From Nilaparvata lugens (lineage: Eukaryota; Arthropoda; Insecta; Hemiptera; Delphacidae): a stretch of DNA of 64,000 nucleotides. The notes under the pieces were generated by a model. It made no database searches. It was not told the origin of the DNA and was given only the letters and a program-made list of their open reading frames with translations. Where the stretch lies: positions 14,382,783 to 14,446,782 of the forward strand of contig NC_052506.1 in the NCBI RefSeq assembly GCF_014356525.2, written 5' to 3'. The position numbers and the translations under genes are program-made. Below are positions 31,207 to 42,600 of this stretch, piece after piece; position 1 is the first letter of the stretch, and each line of letters opens with the position of its first letter.

Positions 31207-32782
31207 AAATGATCAGATTATTTTTGTAAAATATTTATAGCCTGAATTCTACCAAAGCTGTTATAATCGTTTTCAAGATCCATCATACAAACAAAAATTG
31301 CTTGCTGAATATAACTTGAATAATAAATTAATAATTATAGTCTCGTCACTGTCATAGAATTTTGTATCCGAAAAAGTGCTCTCCCTTGATGAAAATGTTA
31401 TTATATATAGGACCGTTTCAAGTTTTTATTCAAATTCATTTCTATAATACTTAGTCACCCAAAAATCCTTGTAAGTGTGATGATTAGTAGCGTTGCTATC
31501 ACCTCAGTTTGAACAACACATTCAACTCTGTTGAAATATACATTCAACTGCGTATTTTAAAAAGCAATCAAAAGTTAGCGATGCCTTATGGTGTCACCCA
31601 GTTGCTCTTATGCACTCATCTTGACATCAGCGAATATTTTTATTGAATCATGCAATGTTTTCAAATTATATTGCTAAATGTTATAAACACAGCTGTTCAT
31701 TTTTTCTCTTCCTCTCTTTTAGTTTTCAACAAACGATGGAAATTTCTGTTTCAAGAAGCTGCCACTTGGATGATCAATTTTTCTCTCAAGTTATCTCAGA
31801 GATGAGACTCAGCTCAAATTTTTGTATCACGGACCTACTATTTGCTAGGAGCATCTTATGATCTGCCATCTATCGGTAATGAATAAAGAAATTGGGCCAC
31901 AGATTGGCATGAAAATTATTGAGTCTAATCATTTGAATTATCAATTGATGTGTTGGAAGTGCTCTGTAGAATAGTAGACTAATTGCAGAGAATTAGAATT
32001 GTGGAATATTGGGCGGGGCTTAAGAGTCGACCTCGACTTTATCCATTGGCAATTAATATTTCTCGTTGACAGTGATCAAATTAGCAGTGATCATGTTATT
32101 TTTGCTTTTGCTTGATGCAATTAAAAATAGAATTCCAAATCAAGTTTATCTGGAATTGGTTGACTCTGGTATCCATGGATCTCTTGCTTATTCTGAAATT
32201 TCTGGCATAGCCTATCACTTGAAATGGTTTACACCGAAGTTATTGACAAAATGTTGATAACTTAATCCTTATGGATTCTATAAGATTGAATGGAACTTGA
32301 CTAACAAATATGTTCATCAAATGTTTACATCTTGTTAATAACTTTGGTGTAAACGCAGCTTTACTCTTCGTTTCACTTATTCAAAAGTGTAAAAGCAGCC
32401 AATCCACTGATTCTTTCTTCCATGGAAGTCCATTTATATAAGAGTCCATTCATGATAATTAGTCCAACATACAATGTGGCTGATTCCTCATGTCCTAAAC
32501 TTCACTACCTTAAATATTGAAGTGGGAATTTTTTAGTGGACATTTTAATGTTAATTTGAATAATTCTGAATAGAGTTTATTCAATCACTTTGATTATCGA
32601 CTATCATTATATGATTTCTTTCTCAAATCTTAGCTTGAGACCAGAAGCTTAGGGATGAAAATTTGAATGTAAATTAACATGTAACTCAATTCAATTTCTA
32701 TCTGAATTGAGAACTTTAGTATTTACTTGTGATTCATTAATATGAATATCGATAGGTTTGTCTTGTGCCATGTAATGACATC
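31207..32782. other. Intergenic, no gene seen
   Basis: Possibly the body of the Helitron-like element just described. No domain or convincing exon; the plus-strand frames at 31643-31861 and 32066-32257 show no family features. Confidence 0.35.
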
Positions 32783-33456
32783 AATATCGGTGACCGAGCT
32801 TCGCTCTGGAGTACCAAAAAATAAACAATTTATTACGAAAGAAGAAATCATAATAACATTCATACAGAAATGTTCTATCTAATCACAGTAAATTGAGATT
32901 AATTCCCAGAGGAATGCAAAAATTTCCCTCACAAAGGCCCGGTTGCACAAAAGCCAGTTGAATTTTGATCCTGATTGATTTCACGTGAATCAAATCAGAG
33001 AAGACCATTTCAAAAAGATGAATCTACTAGAATTTATCAGGATTGAAAATAATCCGGCTTTTTTGCAACCGTCACTAAGTACCTGATTGAATGATTACAA
33101 AAGTTCAACAGCTGAGTCATAATTTTGACACAGTCCCACAAACATGAACTCGCTCACTCACTTCCATCATCAACAGACGAAGAAATAATTATTATCAGCT
33201 GTTTTTCCAAGGATGAATAATAATTATCCTTTCAATGTCCTTCAGCGAGTTTTCCCAGGGATGAGACCTAGTGCAATCGAATTTTTATATTATAAACATG
33301 CTCTTTCTATGCTCTGAATTTCGTGAGAATCGTTAGAGCCGTTTTCAAGATCCGGTGAAATACGCGTACAAACATATAAACATCTAAATATCTAAACATC
33401 CAAACATCTGAACATCTGAACATATAAACAGAAATTGCTTGTTCAATAGTATAGGA
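32783..33456 (-). repeat. Helitron-like dispersed repeat, copy 2
   Basis: In minus orientation it begins TCCTATACTATTGAACAAGC (33456) and ends near a hairpin tail (CCAGAGCGAAGCTCGGT). About 600 bases of it match the plus-strand sequence 43065-43600, sharing for example CTAATCACAGTAAATTGAGA and GCACAAAAGCC. Copies at 10470-10812, 12971 and 14396 are shorter or truncated. Confidence 0.7.
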
Positions 33457-34925
33457 TGAAAGGAAATAGGACCAGCTGATGGAATATTATGTTTTTTCGA
33501 TATAGTTTTTAGTTGATTTTGAAACATGAAAATATCAGGTCCAGTATCTCAAAAGCCTGTCCAATTTCAATCATGATTAAATTCCATGAGAACTAATCAG
33601 AGCAGGGTTTTTTTAATAGAAGGCTTCTCTGATTGGTTCTCGTGATATTCAGTCTGGATTAGGAATTAACAAACAGGACAACTGGCTCTCTCAAGGCCAT
33701 GGCTGCATAGAAACATAGAGCAACAGAGGAACCAATACCAGAGGGAGCTGAAGAAATTAGTCGCTTCTCTATCACCTCACAATAAACCAATTTATAACTT
33801 TATAAGTTTTGTTATAAACACCAGTTAATAACAAAACTCTTGTTATCAACTCCGGTGTAAACCCAGCTTGAGAATACTCCTTGTAGTATTTCTCTCCCAA
33901 ATTTAGGTTATATTTTCAAAGTTCGAAATAGGTTTATGATTTCACTCTTCTGATATTTTAGTTTATTTTCACTTAAAAACAACAAAACTTGGCATTTTGA
34001 ATTTTGACAGTTGAAAAACTAGATAGAACGCAAAAATATTACACTCTAAAATCACCATTAATTGAAAAATGTTTGCGTAGTTTTACATAATTTTAAGCCT
34101 GAAAAAAATTTGATGAAATTTGAGTGAAGAGTACTGTCTTTTTAGTTATCATTACTCACTTATCCTTCTGGATAATTCGATTTTTTTATGAGTTAATCAA
34201 ATCAACCTGTAAGTAGAGAAGCCCATTTTGACATTTTGATGGTAGAGGGAGTTGTAAATCATCATACTCGTATTCCATAACCCGAAATTAACATAGAGTT
34301 CAAGCTTGCGTTTGATTTAAAAGTAAACATTTCAATGCAAACTATCACAAGGCTAGAGTTTCTTAAACAGCTCCAACTCAATAATGAGTTAAACCTCTCT
34401 CCACTCCCTTTACTCTGTTCTGTTGAATTACTTGAACTCTAGAGTTCCTAGAACATTTAAAAGATTGACTAACCTCCTGAAATGAGCTTAGAAGCTCTCA
34501 AACTCTCCCAAATTTGTCTGCATAATCTATAGCTAAAGTAGCAAAAGTTTAAAACAATAGTGCAATACTAATCATACCAATATATTAATAACAATTATCA
34601 TAAAAAACATAACGATGTATAAAATTGAAAATGATGACTCAATTATAAACTCACTAAAGATCCTCATTACTTTTTTTTAATAATTTTGGATGATTCTCAC
34701 ATTGGATTTTTTGTCTCTGCTAATGTATTGAATGAGTGATTGATGGGATCATCAAACAAACGTCCATGCTCATTAGCGAGATTCGAACTCACAACTATTC
34801 AGGGCGTAGCATTATTTGAATTTTTCCAGCATATTTCATTCATTTTCCAGTTCATTTACCAGCATATTTAATAACGCTAATGAATAATTAGAATCAATTC
34901 TCTTCTAAAGTGTTTTCAGCTGAAA
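33457..34925. other. Intergenic, no gene seen
   Basis: No coding feature. A tRNA B-box-like word (GTGAGTTCGAATCTC, minus strand, about 34785) could mark a tRNA-derived SINE, but no A box or tail was found. Confidence 0.3.
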
Positions 34926-35135
34926 TTAGTTGATCAATGATGAGAAGATAGAAACATACCATTTTTTCTTTCTAGGGTACCCCATAGTATCCGACCCACT
35001 TGATGGATCGTTGAAGGTGGTGAGTGAGCCGCGTAATGGCGAATATAGCGTTTTATGAGATGGTTCTATTATCATAACAGTCGTAGAATTTTTATCTTCA
35101 TCGATGAAACCTTTGATGAACGAGATTCGAATCAC
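34926..35135 (-). CDS. Possible coding exon, unrecognised, beside a gap
   Basis: A 69-codon minus-strand frame whose middle (TTVMIIEPSHKTLYSPLRGS, LTTFNDPSSGSDTMG) has protein-like composition and higher GC than its surroundings. It could end at a donor (ACTATGGG|GTACCC near 34980). The upstream side runs into the 100-base gap, so any acceptor is only guessed. No homologue recognised. Confidence 0.28.
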   Translation of the reverse strand: MIRISFIKGFIDEDKNSTTVMIIEPSHKTLYSPLRGSLTTFNDPSSGSDTMGYPRKKKWYVSIFSSLIN

Positions 35136-35142
35136 AATGAAA

Positions 35143-35242
35143 NNNNNNNNNNNNNNNNNNNNNNNNNNNNNNNNNNNNNNNNNNNNNNNNNNNNNNNNNN
35201 NNNNNNNNNNNNNNNNNNNNNNNNNNNNNNNNNNNNNNNNNN
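35143..35242. other. Assembly gap, 100 N
   Basis: A run of 100 undetermined bases just beyond the 3' end of the helicase-bearing LINE and next to the exon candidate at 34926-35135. Confidence 0.99.
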
Positions 35243-35343
35243 AATCAGCAACTCCTATTTGTTTTATTTGTTATTTTTGAATATGTCATTGTGGGAAATT
35301 CGTCCCATTATTATTGTAAATTTATTCAATTTATTTATTTATT

Positions 35344-35361
35344 CACACACACACACACACA
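35344..35361. repeat. (CA)n microsatellite
   Basis: Nine CA dinucleotides within the 3' UTR or tail of the helicase-bearing LINE. Confidence 0.9.
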
Positions 35362-35653
35362 TAAGATACATCAATATGAAATAAAAATTAATTACATCAA
35401 TAAAAAACATTACAGTATAAAATAAATAACATAAATATGAAAACCCATTACAATATTAGAAGGCAATTTATACATGTTATGTGGTGAAGAAGGGTAGAGG
35501 ATCAAAAGTTCTTCCAACTATGGCTATCCATGTCATAGGAAGGCTTTTGATCTTGGAATTTTTGGAAAGGATTGGGAAAGGGATGTGATAGAGCACAAGT
35601 AGGGGAAGTGAGCGCACTAATCAGAAAAGTTCTCTGTTAACTTATTATAGTTC

Positions 35654-38617
35654 TCAAAGGTAGAAGAAGTTGTTAATTTTGATCCAAGCATTGATATCTG
35701 TTTTTACTTTTTTTGTTATCTTGGCACAGCTAATAATTTGTTCAGGAATTTTATTTATAATTTTAGTGCTTAAATATATGAGTTGTCTTCTAATATTTTC
35801 AATGTTAGTATGATAGATTAGGTACTTATTTGAGGTGGGTCTTAAATTGTATTGATTATTGATAGTATTATTAGTGCAAATGAAATTATTTTTATATTTA
35901 AATATATACTTCACTACATTCATTACATACAACTGTCTAACTGTCAACACGTTAAACTCTTCAAAAGTCAGGTTGGTTGGGAAAAGTCTAGGCTTATTTA
36001 AGATTGTTTTAATGATTGATTTTTGAATTATAAAAAGCTCTTCCAAGTGGGAATTATAACAGCGCCCCCCCATACTGAAATACCATACTGAATTATGGAC
36101 TGTACCAGTGCAAAGTATACCATTTTAAGATGACTTGAGTTTAGAATGTTTTTGCTTCGTAGAATTTATAAGAAAGATATCTGATTCTTTTGCATAAAAA
36201 TCTGATATGGATGTCCCACTTCAAATATTCATCTATTATGATGCCTAGATATTTTGTGCTTGTTACTCTTTTTATTATGGGACAAGTGCAGTTATTGAAG
36301 TTCATGTTGCAGTTTGAATGTAGTCTCAGATTCATATTTTCGTCGGGTTTACCAGTTGTATTGAGTGCAAAGGTGATGTAATTGGTTTTATCAATGTTCA
36401 AGCTCAAAGTGTTTTTGTCTAACCATTTTTTAATGAGAAAACAATTCTGTTCTGCAATTTCATGAGCCTCGATCCACTCTTTTCCTTAGAAAACAGCTGC
36501 AGTGTCATCTGCGAATGATATAGTTGTTGAGTTTTTTAGTTTCAGGCTCAGTAAATCGGATTGGTAAATAAAAAGGCTCAGTAAATAAAAAGGATTGGTG
36601 AAAGTACAGTTCCCTGAGGCAACCCGTAAGAGGTCATTTTAGAGGTATCAGTACATCCATTTATTGTTAAAGACTGTGTTCTATCTCTCAAATAGCTTTT
36701 AATTAATTCTAGAAAAATTCCCCTGAAGCCATATTTCTCGAGTTTATTGTAAAGGGAGTAATGTGGAATAGTATCAAAAGCTTTTTTGATATCCAACAAA
36801 ACCGCTATAGATTTGTAATTGGAATTCAGGTTTTGTGAAACAGTATTAGCAAATTTAATTAATGCATCTTCCGTACTCTTCTCAGCCTGAAATCCAATTG
36901 ATTTTCATTTATTATTTTATGTTGCTCAAAAACAGGACTAATCTCTTCTTTATAATCTTTTCCATAATTTTTGCCAGATTACTGATAAGACTGATTGGCC
37001 TGTAATTGCCAGGATTTGATGGATCTCCTTGCTTGAAGAGAGGTTTTATTTTGGCTTTTTTGAAGTGTTTGGGGAAGTAGCCTTGCTCAAAACATTTATT
37101 AAAAATCGTGGCTAGTGGTTGTGAAATAATGTGGCCTATTTGCTTGAGTACTGTGCTATTGAGATTATCCATTCCTGGGGCGCAATTATTCTTCAGCTCT
37201 TCTATTGTCTCTTCAATTTCTTTAGAATCTGTTGGTCTCATGAAGAAAGAATTCAGTAGAGGTGTTTCGGTTATATCGTTTTTCTGATCAGAATTCGCTA
37301 GTTCATTGTTGAAAGCTATAGCCTGTCTTTCACCAACATTGGTAAAAAAGTAATTCAGCCTGTTGGCCTCAACTCTGATCCTGTTACACTCCTTTTTACC
37401 TTCCCCGATTGCCTCATTAATACTCCTCCAAAGCTTTGAACTATTGTTTTGACATTGCTCTATTTTAACTTTATAATATTTCTCCTTCGCTTCACTTATG
37501 AGCCTATTCAATGTGTTCCGATAAATTCTGTATTCATTTATTGAATCAGCATTTGCAGGACCTTTCCTTATTCTATCATGCATTCTATCCCGTATAGTAA
37601 TTGATCTTATTATTCCTTGCGTTATCCAAGGCTTCAAAGGGCGATTTCGGCGAGGAATGTTTATCTCAGTTTTGACTGAATTAATAATACCATTTAACTG
37701 TTCCACAAACTTTTCAACAAGTATATCTATATCTTCATTTCCAAAAATTGTATTCCAGTTTTCTTTTTCCAATTTTTCAGCAAGAAGTCTGTAGTTGTAT
37801 GATATTTTTATGCTGTTTGCAGGCATATTTCTATTTGAAGTGGTTTCGGGATTCCATTCATTACCTAAATGTAATAGAACCGAATAATGATCTGTTATTG
37901 TTGTCTTGAAGATGTTCCCAAATATAGAGCTGAAATTGCTATTTGTGTTTTTGAAAAAGATATGATCTATACATGATTCAGATGTGTTTGATACTCTAGT
38001 ACTTCCATTTATATGAGATTTAAAACCTTTGCTCATTAAAATATGCATGTATTCCTGAACCTGTATTGAATATTTATATTTATATCACCAACGATACAAA
38101 CACTCATTGAATTGGGTATATTGTCAAGGAAATGGTTTAGGCTGTTGACAAAATTCTCGGTGTTATGATTACTGGGTGATCTATAAATTCCTATAACTCT
38201 GAACATTTTATCATTTGGTGTTTTCAAGTCCAAGCACAACGAGTTTGCATCAACAATGTCACAAGCGATCACACTGACATCAATATTATCTCTAATATAA
38301 ATGCACAGACCGTCACATTTGTTAATTTTCGAATATTTATTTACTTCGGTGTAACCTGGGATCTTGTAAGTAAATGGAATGTTCTCGGTTAGCCAAGTTT
38401 CAGTAAGAACTATTACATGGATATCAGTTTTTAAGCTGTTTATACAACAGATTAACTGATTGAAATTTGCATGAAGGCTGCGGATATTGATCGAGAAGAT
38501 ATTTAAGAATTCAATATTTTTTCCATTTATTGAAGGAACATAATTGATATACTCATCGATTTCAGGAGTGATGTTATCAATTTCCAGCAAAGTAAGAATT
38601 TCATCAATATCAGCCAT
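35654..38617 (-). pseudogene. LINE ORF2: endonuclease and reverse transcriptase
   Basis: The start is ATG 38617 (MADIDEILTLLE), which overlaps the helicase stop. The APE endonuclease follows: IFSINIRSLHANFNQL, VIVLTETWLTENIP, FRVIGIYRSP, CIVGDININ, then after a one-base shift near 38045 ESCIDHIFFKN and TITDHYSVLLHL. Reverse transcriptase: KIKPLFKQGDPSNPGNYRPI, then after further shifts LLDIKKAFDTIPH and YGLPQGTVLSPILF (36578-36799), and the thumb region TKYLGIIIDEYLKWDIHI (36141-36407). The C-terminal part is at 35654-36073. The endonuclease style (NIRSL...LTETWL) is CR1-like. The FADD catalytic block falls in the broken stretch 36410-36577 and is not visible. Confidence 0.85.
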
Positions 38618-40533
38618 GATCAAGTCCGTTATCAAGCATGCATAATCTATCCCTGTTCCACTTTTCAAGATCAGTTTCATTTGTTGTTCTTAATTTATCA
38701 ATGAGTTTGTCTATTGCATCTTTTTCTACACTCGTAGTTAAATATCTGAAAGTATTGGTGTGGCGTGAAAGAGCAACTATTGCATGTTGGATACTGTTAT
38801 AAATTTCTCTGTTCCGGTAATCTACTCTAATTAATACTACGTTTTTAGATGTTAGTCCTTGCGCTTCGTGAATAGTATGAAGTTTCCATCCTTTCCAAGT
38901 ATTTTCTCCCCAATTTAGTGCTTCAGCTACTCTTTGTTTCTCCTCCTGTGTGAAGGTCAAAAAAAGGGTCTCCGAGAATATAAAATAATGTTCACATAAT
39001 CTGTGTGTCGGAAGTATGGATGAGATTTTACTATTTAGCGTAGCGATGATGCTATAGGGGGGGGGGGAAGTGCATAGCGGGCATCTGCGGGTTTTTGAAA
39101 GGTATGCATACGGCTCACACAAGCAGCCACACATTTCATGCCATTTCGTTTCCAAGGAGCTTCTCTCAATGTAAGGTAACTGTTGTGAGTCACCAACTAC
39201 AATTATTTCTTGTGCTTTACTCAATTCAGCTATGTAACCAATGTAACCAGCATGCATTAATAATACTTCATCAATGAAAACTCTTTCATACGTTTTTTCA
39301 CCCGAGCTATTTATAATGTAAGATCCCACAGTTCTATAATCTAAGTTTATGCTCCTTTCATCATCGATATCATGCATCCTAACCACTTCTTCACGAATAG
39401 ATTTTATGCCAGCTTGTGTTTGACTAAGGACAAGGTCTCTTCCAGGATTATGTTTAGAAACTATGAAGTAGGATTTCCCACAACCAGGTACTCCGTAATA
39501 CCATTTAATATTGGGTAACTTACAATCCTTAAAGTTTAATTTATTTATATTCGCTAATAATTTGCCATTAAGCATAAGTATTGTATCTTTGGTCACCAGG
39601 ACGTATCTTTCCATAGTTTCAAATCTTGATTGGTGGGGCTGGAATTTTACGTACTTCCCTCCCTCTTCCAAGCAAAAACCCGTTGTGTAAACTAAGTTTG
39701 TTCTGAAAAGAAATCGCTTTATTGTATTATCGTAAATATTCATACTCCCTTTCAAAACATTCATAATTTCTCAGTTCGAGCTTGCAATGTTGGATTGTGT
39801 TATTGTTGAGAGAAGTTGTTTGTATATCTTCACATTTTCTGTATCAGTCTTTTGAATAATGTGACTAAGTTCTATCATAGAGTTTAAGTAAACTTCGAGT
39901 TTTGTATAGCCGGGGAAAAATCCTAATGGGGTTTCAGGTGGACATTTTTAACTATCAGAAGCATCAGGGATGTTGAGGAATTTAAGTTCACAATAGCCAC
40001 GGTACGCGAATACAAATCTAAGACTATCCGCCTCCAGCACATTACTCAATAGACTAGTGGCAGTCATCTCAAGAAAATCATTGAAACAATCAACACCAAC
40101 AATTAATGGATAATTTGTTTCAGCCCATTTGTTTAAGGTTTTGAAAATTGAAAAGAAGTTGAGCTCAATTTCTTTGGTACATTCTATCAATAATAATGGA
40201 TTATTATTTACAAGATTTTGAAAGAGTTTTATATTAGTATTTTTTAATTGATCAAGTTGTATCCATTCTTCATGTATAAATTTAGTTTTTCTCGTCAGAG
40301 CTGGATGTTTTAAAGTTACCCTTACTTAATTTAACAAAACTTATCATTACATCTACATGTTCACCAAAATTATATACAAGATTTACTCTACTTTTAGGAG
40401 TTCTACAGGTTGAGTTGAATATTTCTATACAATTTAGAACTTGGGCGAGATCTACATTTTGGGGCTCATAACTCATGGAGCTATTGCTAATTTTTTTATT
40501 TATCAATTTATTAATTATTTTTTTAAATACCAT
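38610..40533 (-). pseudogene. SF1 (+RNA-virus-type) helicase ORF inside a LINE
   Basis: Starts at ATG 40533, overlapping the ORF1 stop. The N-terminal part (MVFKKIINKLINKK...) has a frameshift near 40300; from there to 38610 a single frame is interrupted only by TAA (39948-39950) and a TGA near 39775. The C-terminal 384 codons hold all superfamily 1 motifs (residues from 39764): Walker A GVPGCGKS (91-98), motif II FIDEV (163-167), motif III GDSQQLPY (191-198), a TRRCP motif (225-229), motif V TIHEAQGLT (297-305) and motif VI HAIVALSRHT (327-336). This set is typical of tobamovirus- and virga-like replication proteins. No methyltransferase or viral polymerase flanks it. I infer capture by the retrotransposon; a chance viral insertion is the alternative. 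Confidence 0.8.
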
Positions 40534-41688
40534 AATCTATGATTTGTTGTAACGTTTTTCGGTAGGTGGGGCAATCTTTATCATTTGCTTTATGGTTGTG
40601 ATTTTTTCATTGTTCGAGCAGTTTATGCAGCATGGACTTTTTTCTTTGTTTGGGCATTCCTTGATGTGATGACCCTTACGGCACAGTGTGCACAAGTACT
40701 TTGGCTATCAGGACAATGCTTACTTACATGGTTCAGTTTCTGGCACTTAAAACACCTTGAAACTGCTGTATAGTCTCGAACTCTACAGGAATTCCAGTCT
40801 ATAAGAATTCTCTGTTTGTTTATTCATTTGTTTATTCCTCAGTTTTTCCTCAGTTAATTCATTGATTTCCATATCACTACAAACATTGTAAATTATTACT
40901 TTTGGCTTCCTGATTAGTGGCTCACTTACCTTTATTTCGTTTTCCTGCAATATTTTATTACTCAAAAACTTATCTTTTCCAGTCTTAGGGTCTAGCAACC
41001 GCAGGAATCCACCTCCTCTGACGTTGACTGCTTTTTTTATCATGAGATTCTGTTCTCTACTAATATTCTTTTTCAAAATTTTTCGGATATTTTCACTGCT
41101 CTGTTTCTCGTCTGTAGTCTCGTTCTCCGGTTTCACAATCAAGACGTTCTCTTTTCGCGTGATTTTCCTGACCTTGGGCTCTGTTTTGGTTGGTTTGGCT
41201 GCTGGTTGTACGGCTGCTTCTCCGGTTTGGCCAACAGCATCAGCTGCCTTCCTCCTAGTCGGTAGTTGGACCACCTCCGCGAAAGATTTTTTTGCGTTTT
41301 GACCGTTGGTCATCCCCACCGCAAGCTTCGCAACAATTTGTTCAATTTTCTCAATTCTCTCGTAAATTTTTGCGTCGGACTCCGCAACATTGTACCTGGT
41401 TTCCACTCTTTCTGTGATAATACAAAGTCTATTGCACAGTTTAACAAAATTATCATAATCCTCTCTTGATAATTTCCTTTTCACGTTGTAAACTTCCATT
41501 CCCCATTTCAAGAATTCTTTTTGCTCATTTTTAAAGTTTTTTATTTCACATTTGAAACTTTTTCCGCTCGCAATGTTCACAATGTCATTTTCCTCATTTT
41601 CATTTTCCACTTTCGATGGCGAATGAAACAGATCATTGTCCTCGTATTCTGGCTGTAGATTTCCCGGTAATGCAACTGGGTCACCCAT
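40523..41688 (-). pseudogene. LINE ORF1 with zinc knuckles
   Basis: Starts at ATG 41688 (MGDPVALPG). The N-terminal part is acidic and helical (YERIEKIEQIVAKL, about residues 108-121), the middle is Lys/Ala/Pro rich, and then comes RKPKVIIYNVCSDMEINELT, which resembles the conserved fold before the knuckles in R1-type ORF1 proteins. After a one-base shift near 40815 the frame gives RVRDYTAVSRCFKC, CQKLNHVSKHC and, after one more shift, GHHIKECPNK and CCINC, the CCHC knuckles. It ends at TAA 40525-40523. The product would package the element RNA. Confidence 0.8.
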
Positions 41689-41990
41689 TTCGTTGTTTGT
41701 TGTTTACAAAACAAGAAAGAGGAAACGTAGCATTGTTCACTAACAAAATTGTTGATTTGGCGAATTTCACTTTGAAAACTATCAATTTTTGACACTGGCT
41801 ATTGCAAGCTTGGCGTATTTTTGTTCCACTTTTTCACTATTACATTATTGACTACTGTATAAGCCTACTACTACTGCTAACTAAAAACTATGTTGACTCT
41901 ACGACGTCTGAACTAGAACTGAGGTGAGTTCAGAATGAACAATTATATTAAAAAATAATACCGAACAGCCTTGCAGTTGCAGAAAAGCTG

Positions 41991-42215
41991 TTACAGAGCT
42001 TTTATGTCAAGTAAATCAATAGAGTTCATTTCTCTGAAAGTGTCATGGCGAGCTCTTTTGAATGCGAAATTGGGGTTATCTCTGTTTTTCCTCAAAGTAA
42101 CTTTTAGAACTTCACCATACCCATGACCTATTTTCCCAATAATTTTGTATTTGTTGATTGAAGCTGAAGAAATTTGAGATACCAACTCGACACTGGCAGG
42201 AGATGAAGCTCGCAT
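41991..42215 (-). CDS. MOK/CDK-like kinase N-terminal exon, copy 1
   Basis: 74 codons: a short leader (MRASSPASVELVSQ) then INKYKIIGKIGHGYGEVLKV and FAFKRARHDTF...LLDIKAL. The pattern fits the start of a protein kinase: the glycine-rich loop GxGxxGEV and a FAFK corresponding to the ATP-binding VAIK Lys. The order YKxIGKIGxGxxSEVLK...KxxxxxxxxxxLREIxAL is closest to MOK-type kinases as I remember them. The frame stops soon after a potential donor (AAAGCTCT|GTAACT), so it looks like a first coding exon. Only this copy keeps the upstream ATG (AAAATGCGAGC); the others have ACGAGC. Confidence 0.5.
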   Translation of the reverse strand: MRASSPASVELVSQISSASINKYKIIGKIGHGYGEVLKVTLRKNRDNPNFAFKRARHDTFREMNSIDLLDIKAL

Positions 42216-42387
42216 TTTTGTTCCACTTTTTCACTATTACATTATTGACTACTGTATAAGCCTACTATGACTGCTAACTAAAAACTATGTTGACTCTACG
42301 ACGTCTGAACTAGAACTGAGGTGAGTTCGGAATGAACAATTATATTAAAAAATAATACCGAACAGCCTTGCAGTTGCAGAAAAGCAG

Positions 42388-42582
42388 TTACAGAGCTTTT
42401 ATGTCAAGTAAATCAATAGAGTTCATTTCTCTGATAGTGTCATGGCAAGCTCTTTTGAATGCGAAATTGGGGTTATCTCTGTTTTTCCTCAAAGTAACTT
42501 TTAGAACTTCACCATACCCATGACCTATTTTCCCAATAATTTTGTATTTGTTGATTGAAGCTGAAGAAATTTGAGATACCAA
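42388..42582 (-). pseudogene. MOK/CDK-like kinase exon, copy 2
   Basis: The same 64-codon frame as copy 1 with R-to-C and F-to-I changes (KRACHDTIREMNS). The unit is truncated upstream (42600), so the leader is replaced by unrelated sequence. The donor-like GTAACT is kept. Confidence 0.5.
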
Positions 42583-42600
42583 CTCGACACTGGCAGGAGA

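Larger units (their letters stand above)
35330..41812 (-). mobile_element. LINE with a virus-type helicase ORF
   Basis: About 6.5 kb on the minus strand. Order from the 5' end: leader (41812-41689), ORF1 with zinc knuckles (41688-40523), a helicase ORF (40533-38610), an endonuclease/reverse transcriptase ORF (38617-35654), a 3' UTR, a (TG)n tract and a short GAATAAATAAATAAAT tail near 35330. Successive ORFs overlap by 11 and 8 bases, which argues that they belong to one transcript. Several frameshifts and stops make this copy defective. ORF1 resembles the R1/jockey type and the endonuclease the CR1-like type. The 5' end abuts the 397-bp kinase-exon array. Confidence 0.75.

Noticed and set aside
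35340..35365. CA repeat as a CRISPR-like or regulatory array
   Set aside because: It is a plain dinucleotide microsatellite in a LINE 3' region. No spaced repeats exist anywhere in the window that would suggest CRISPR.
38610..39764. Helicase frame as a simple endogenous viral element unrelated to the LINE
   Set aside because: Start/stop overlaps at both ends with LINE ORFs on the same strand, and no viral methyltransferase or polymerase nearby, make membership of the LINE more likely. The alternative is kept as a test in the findings.
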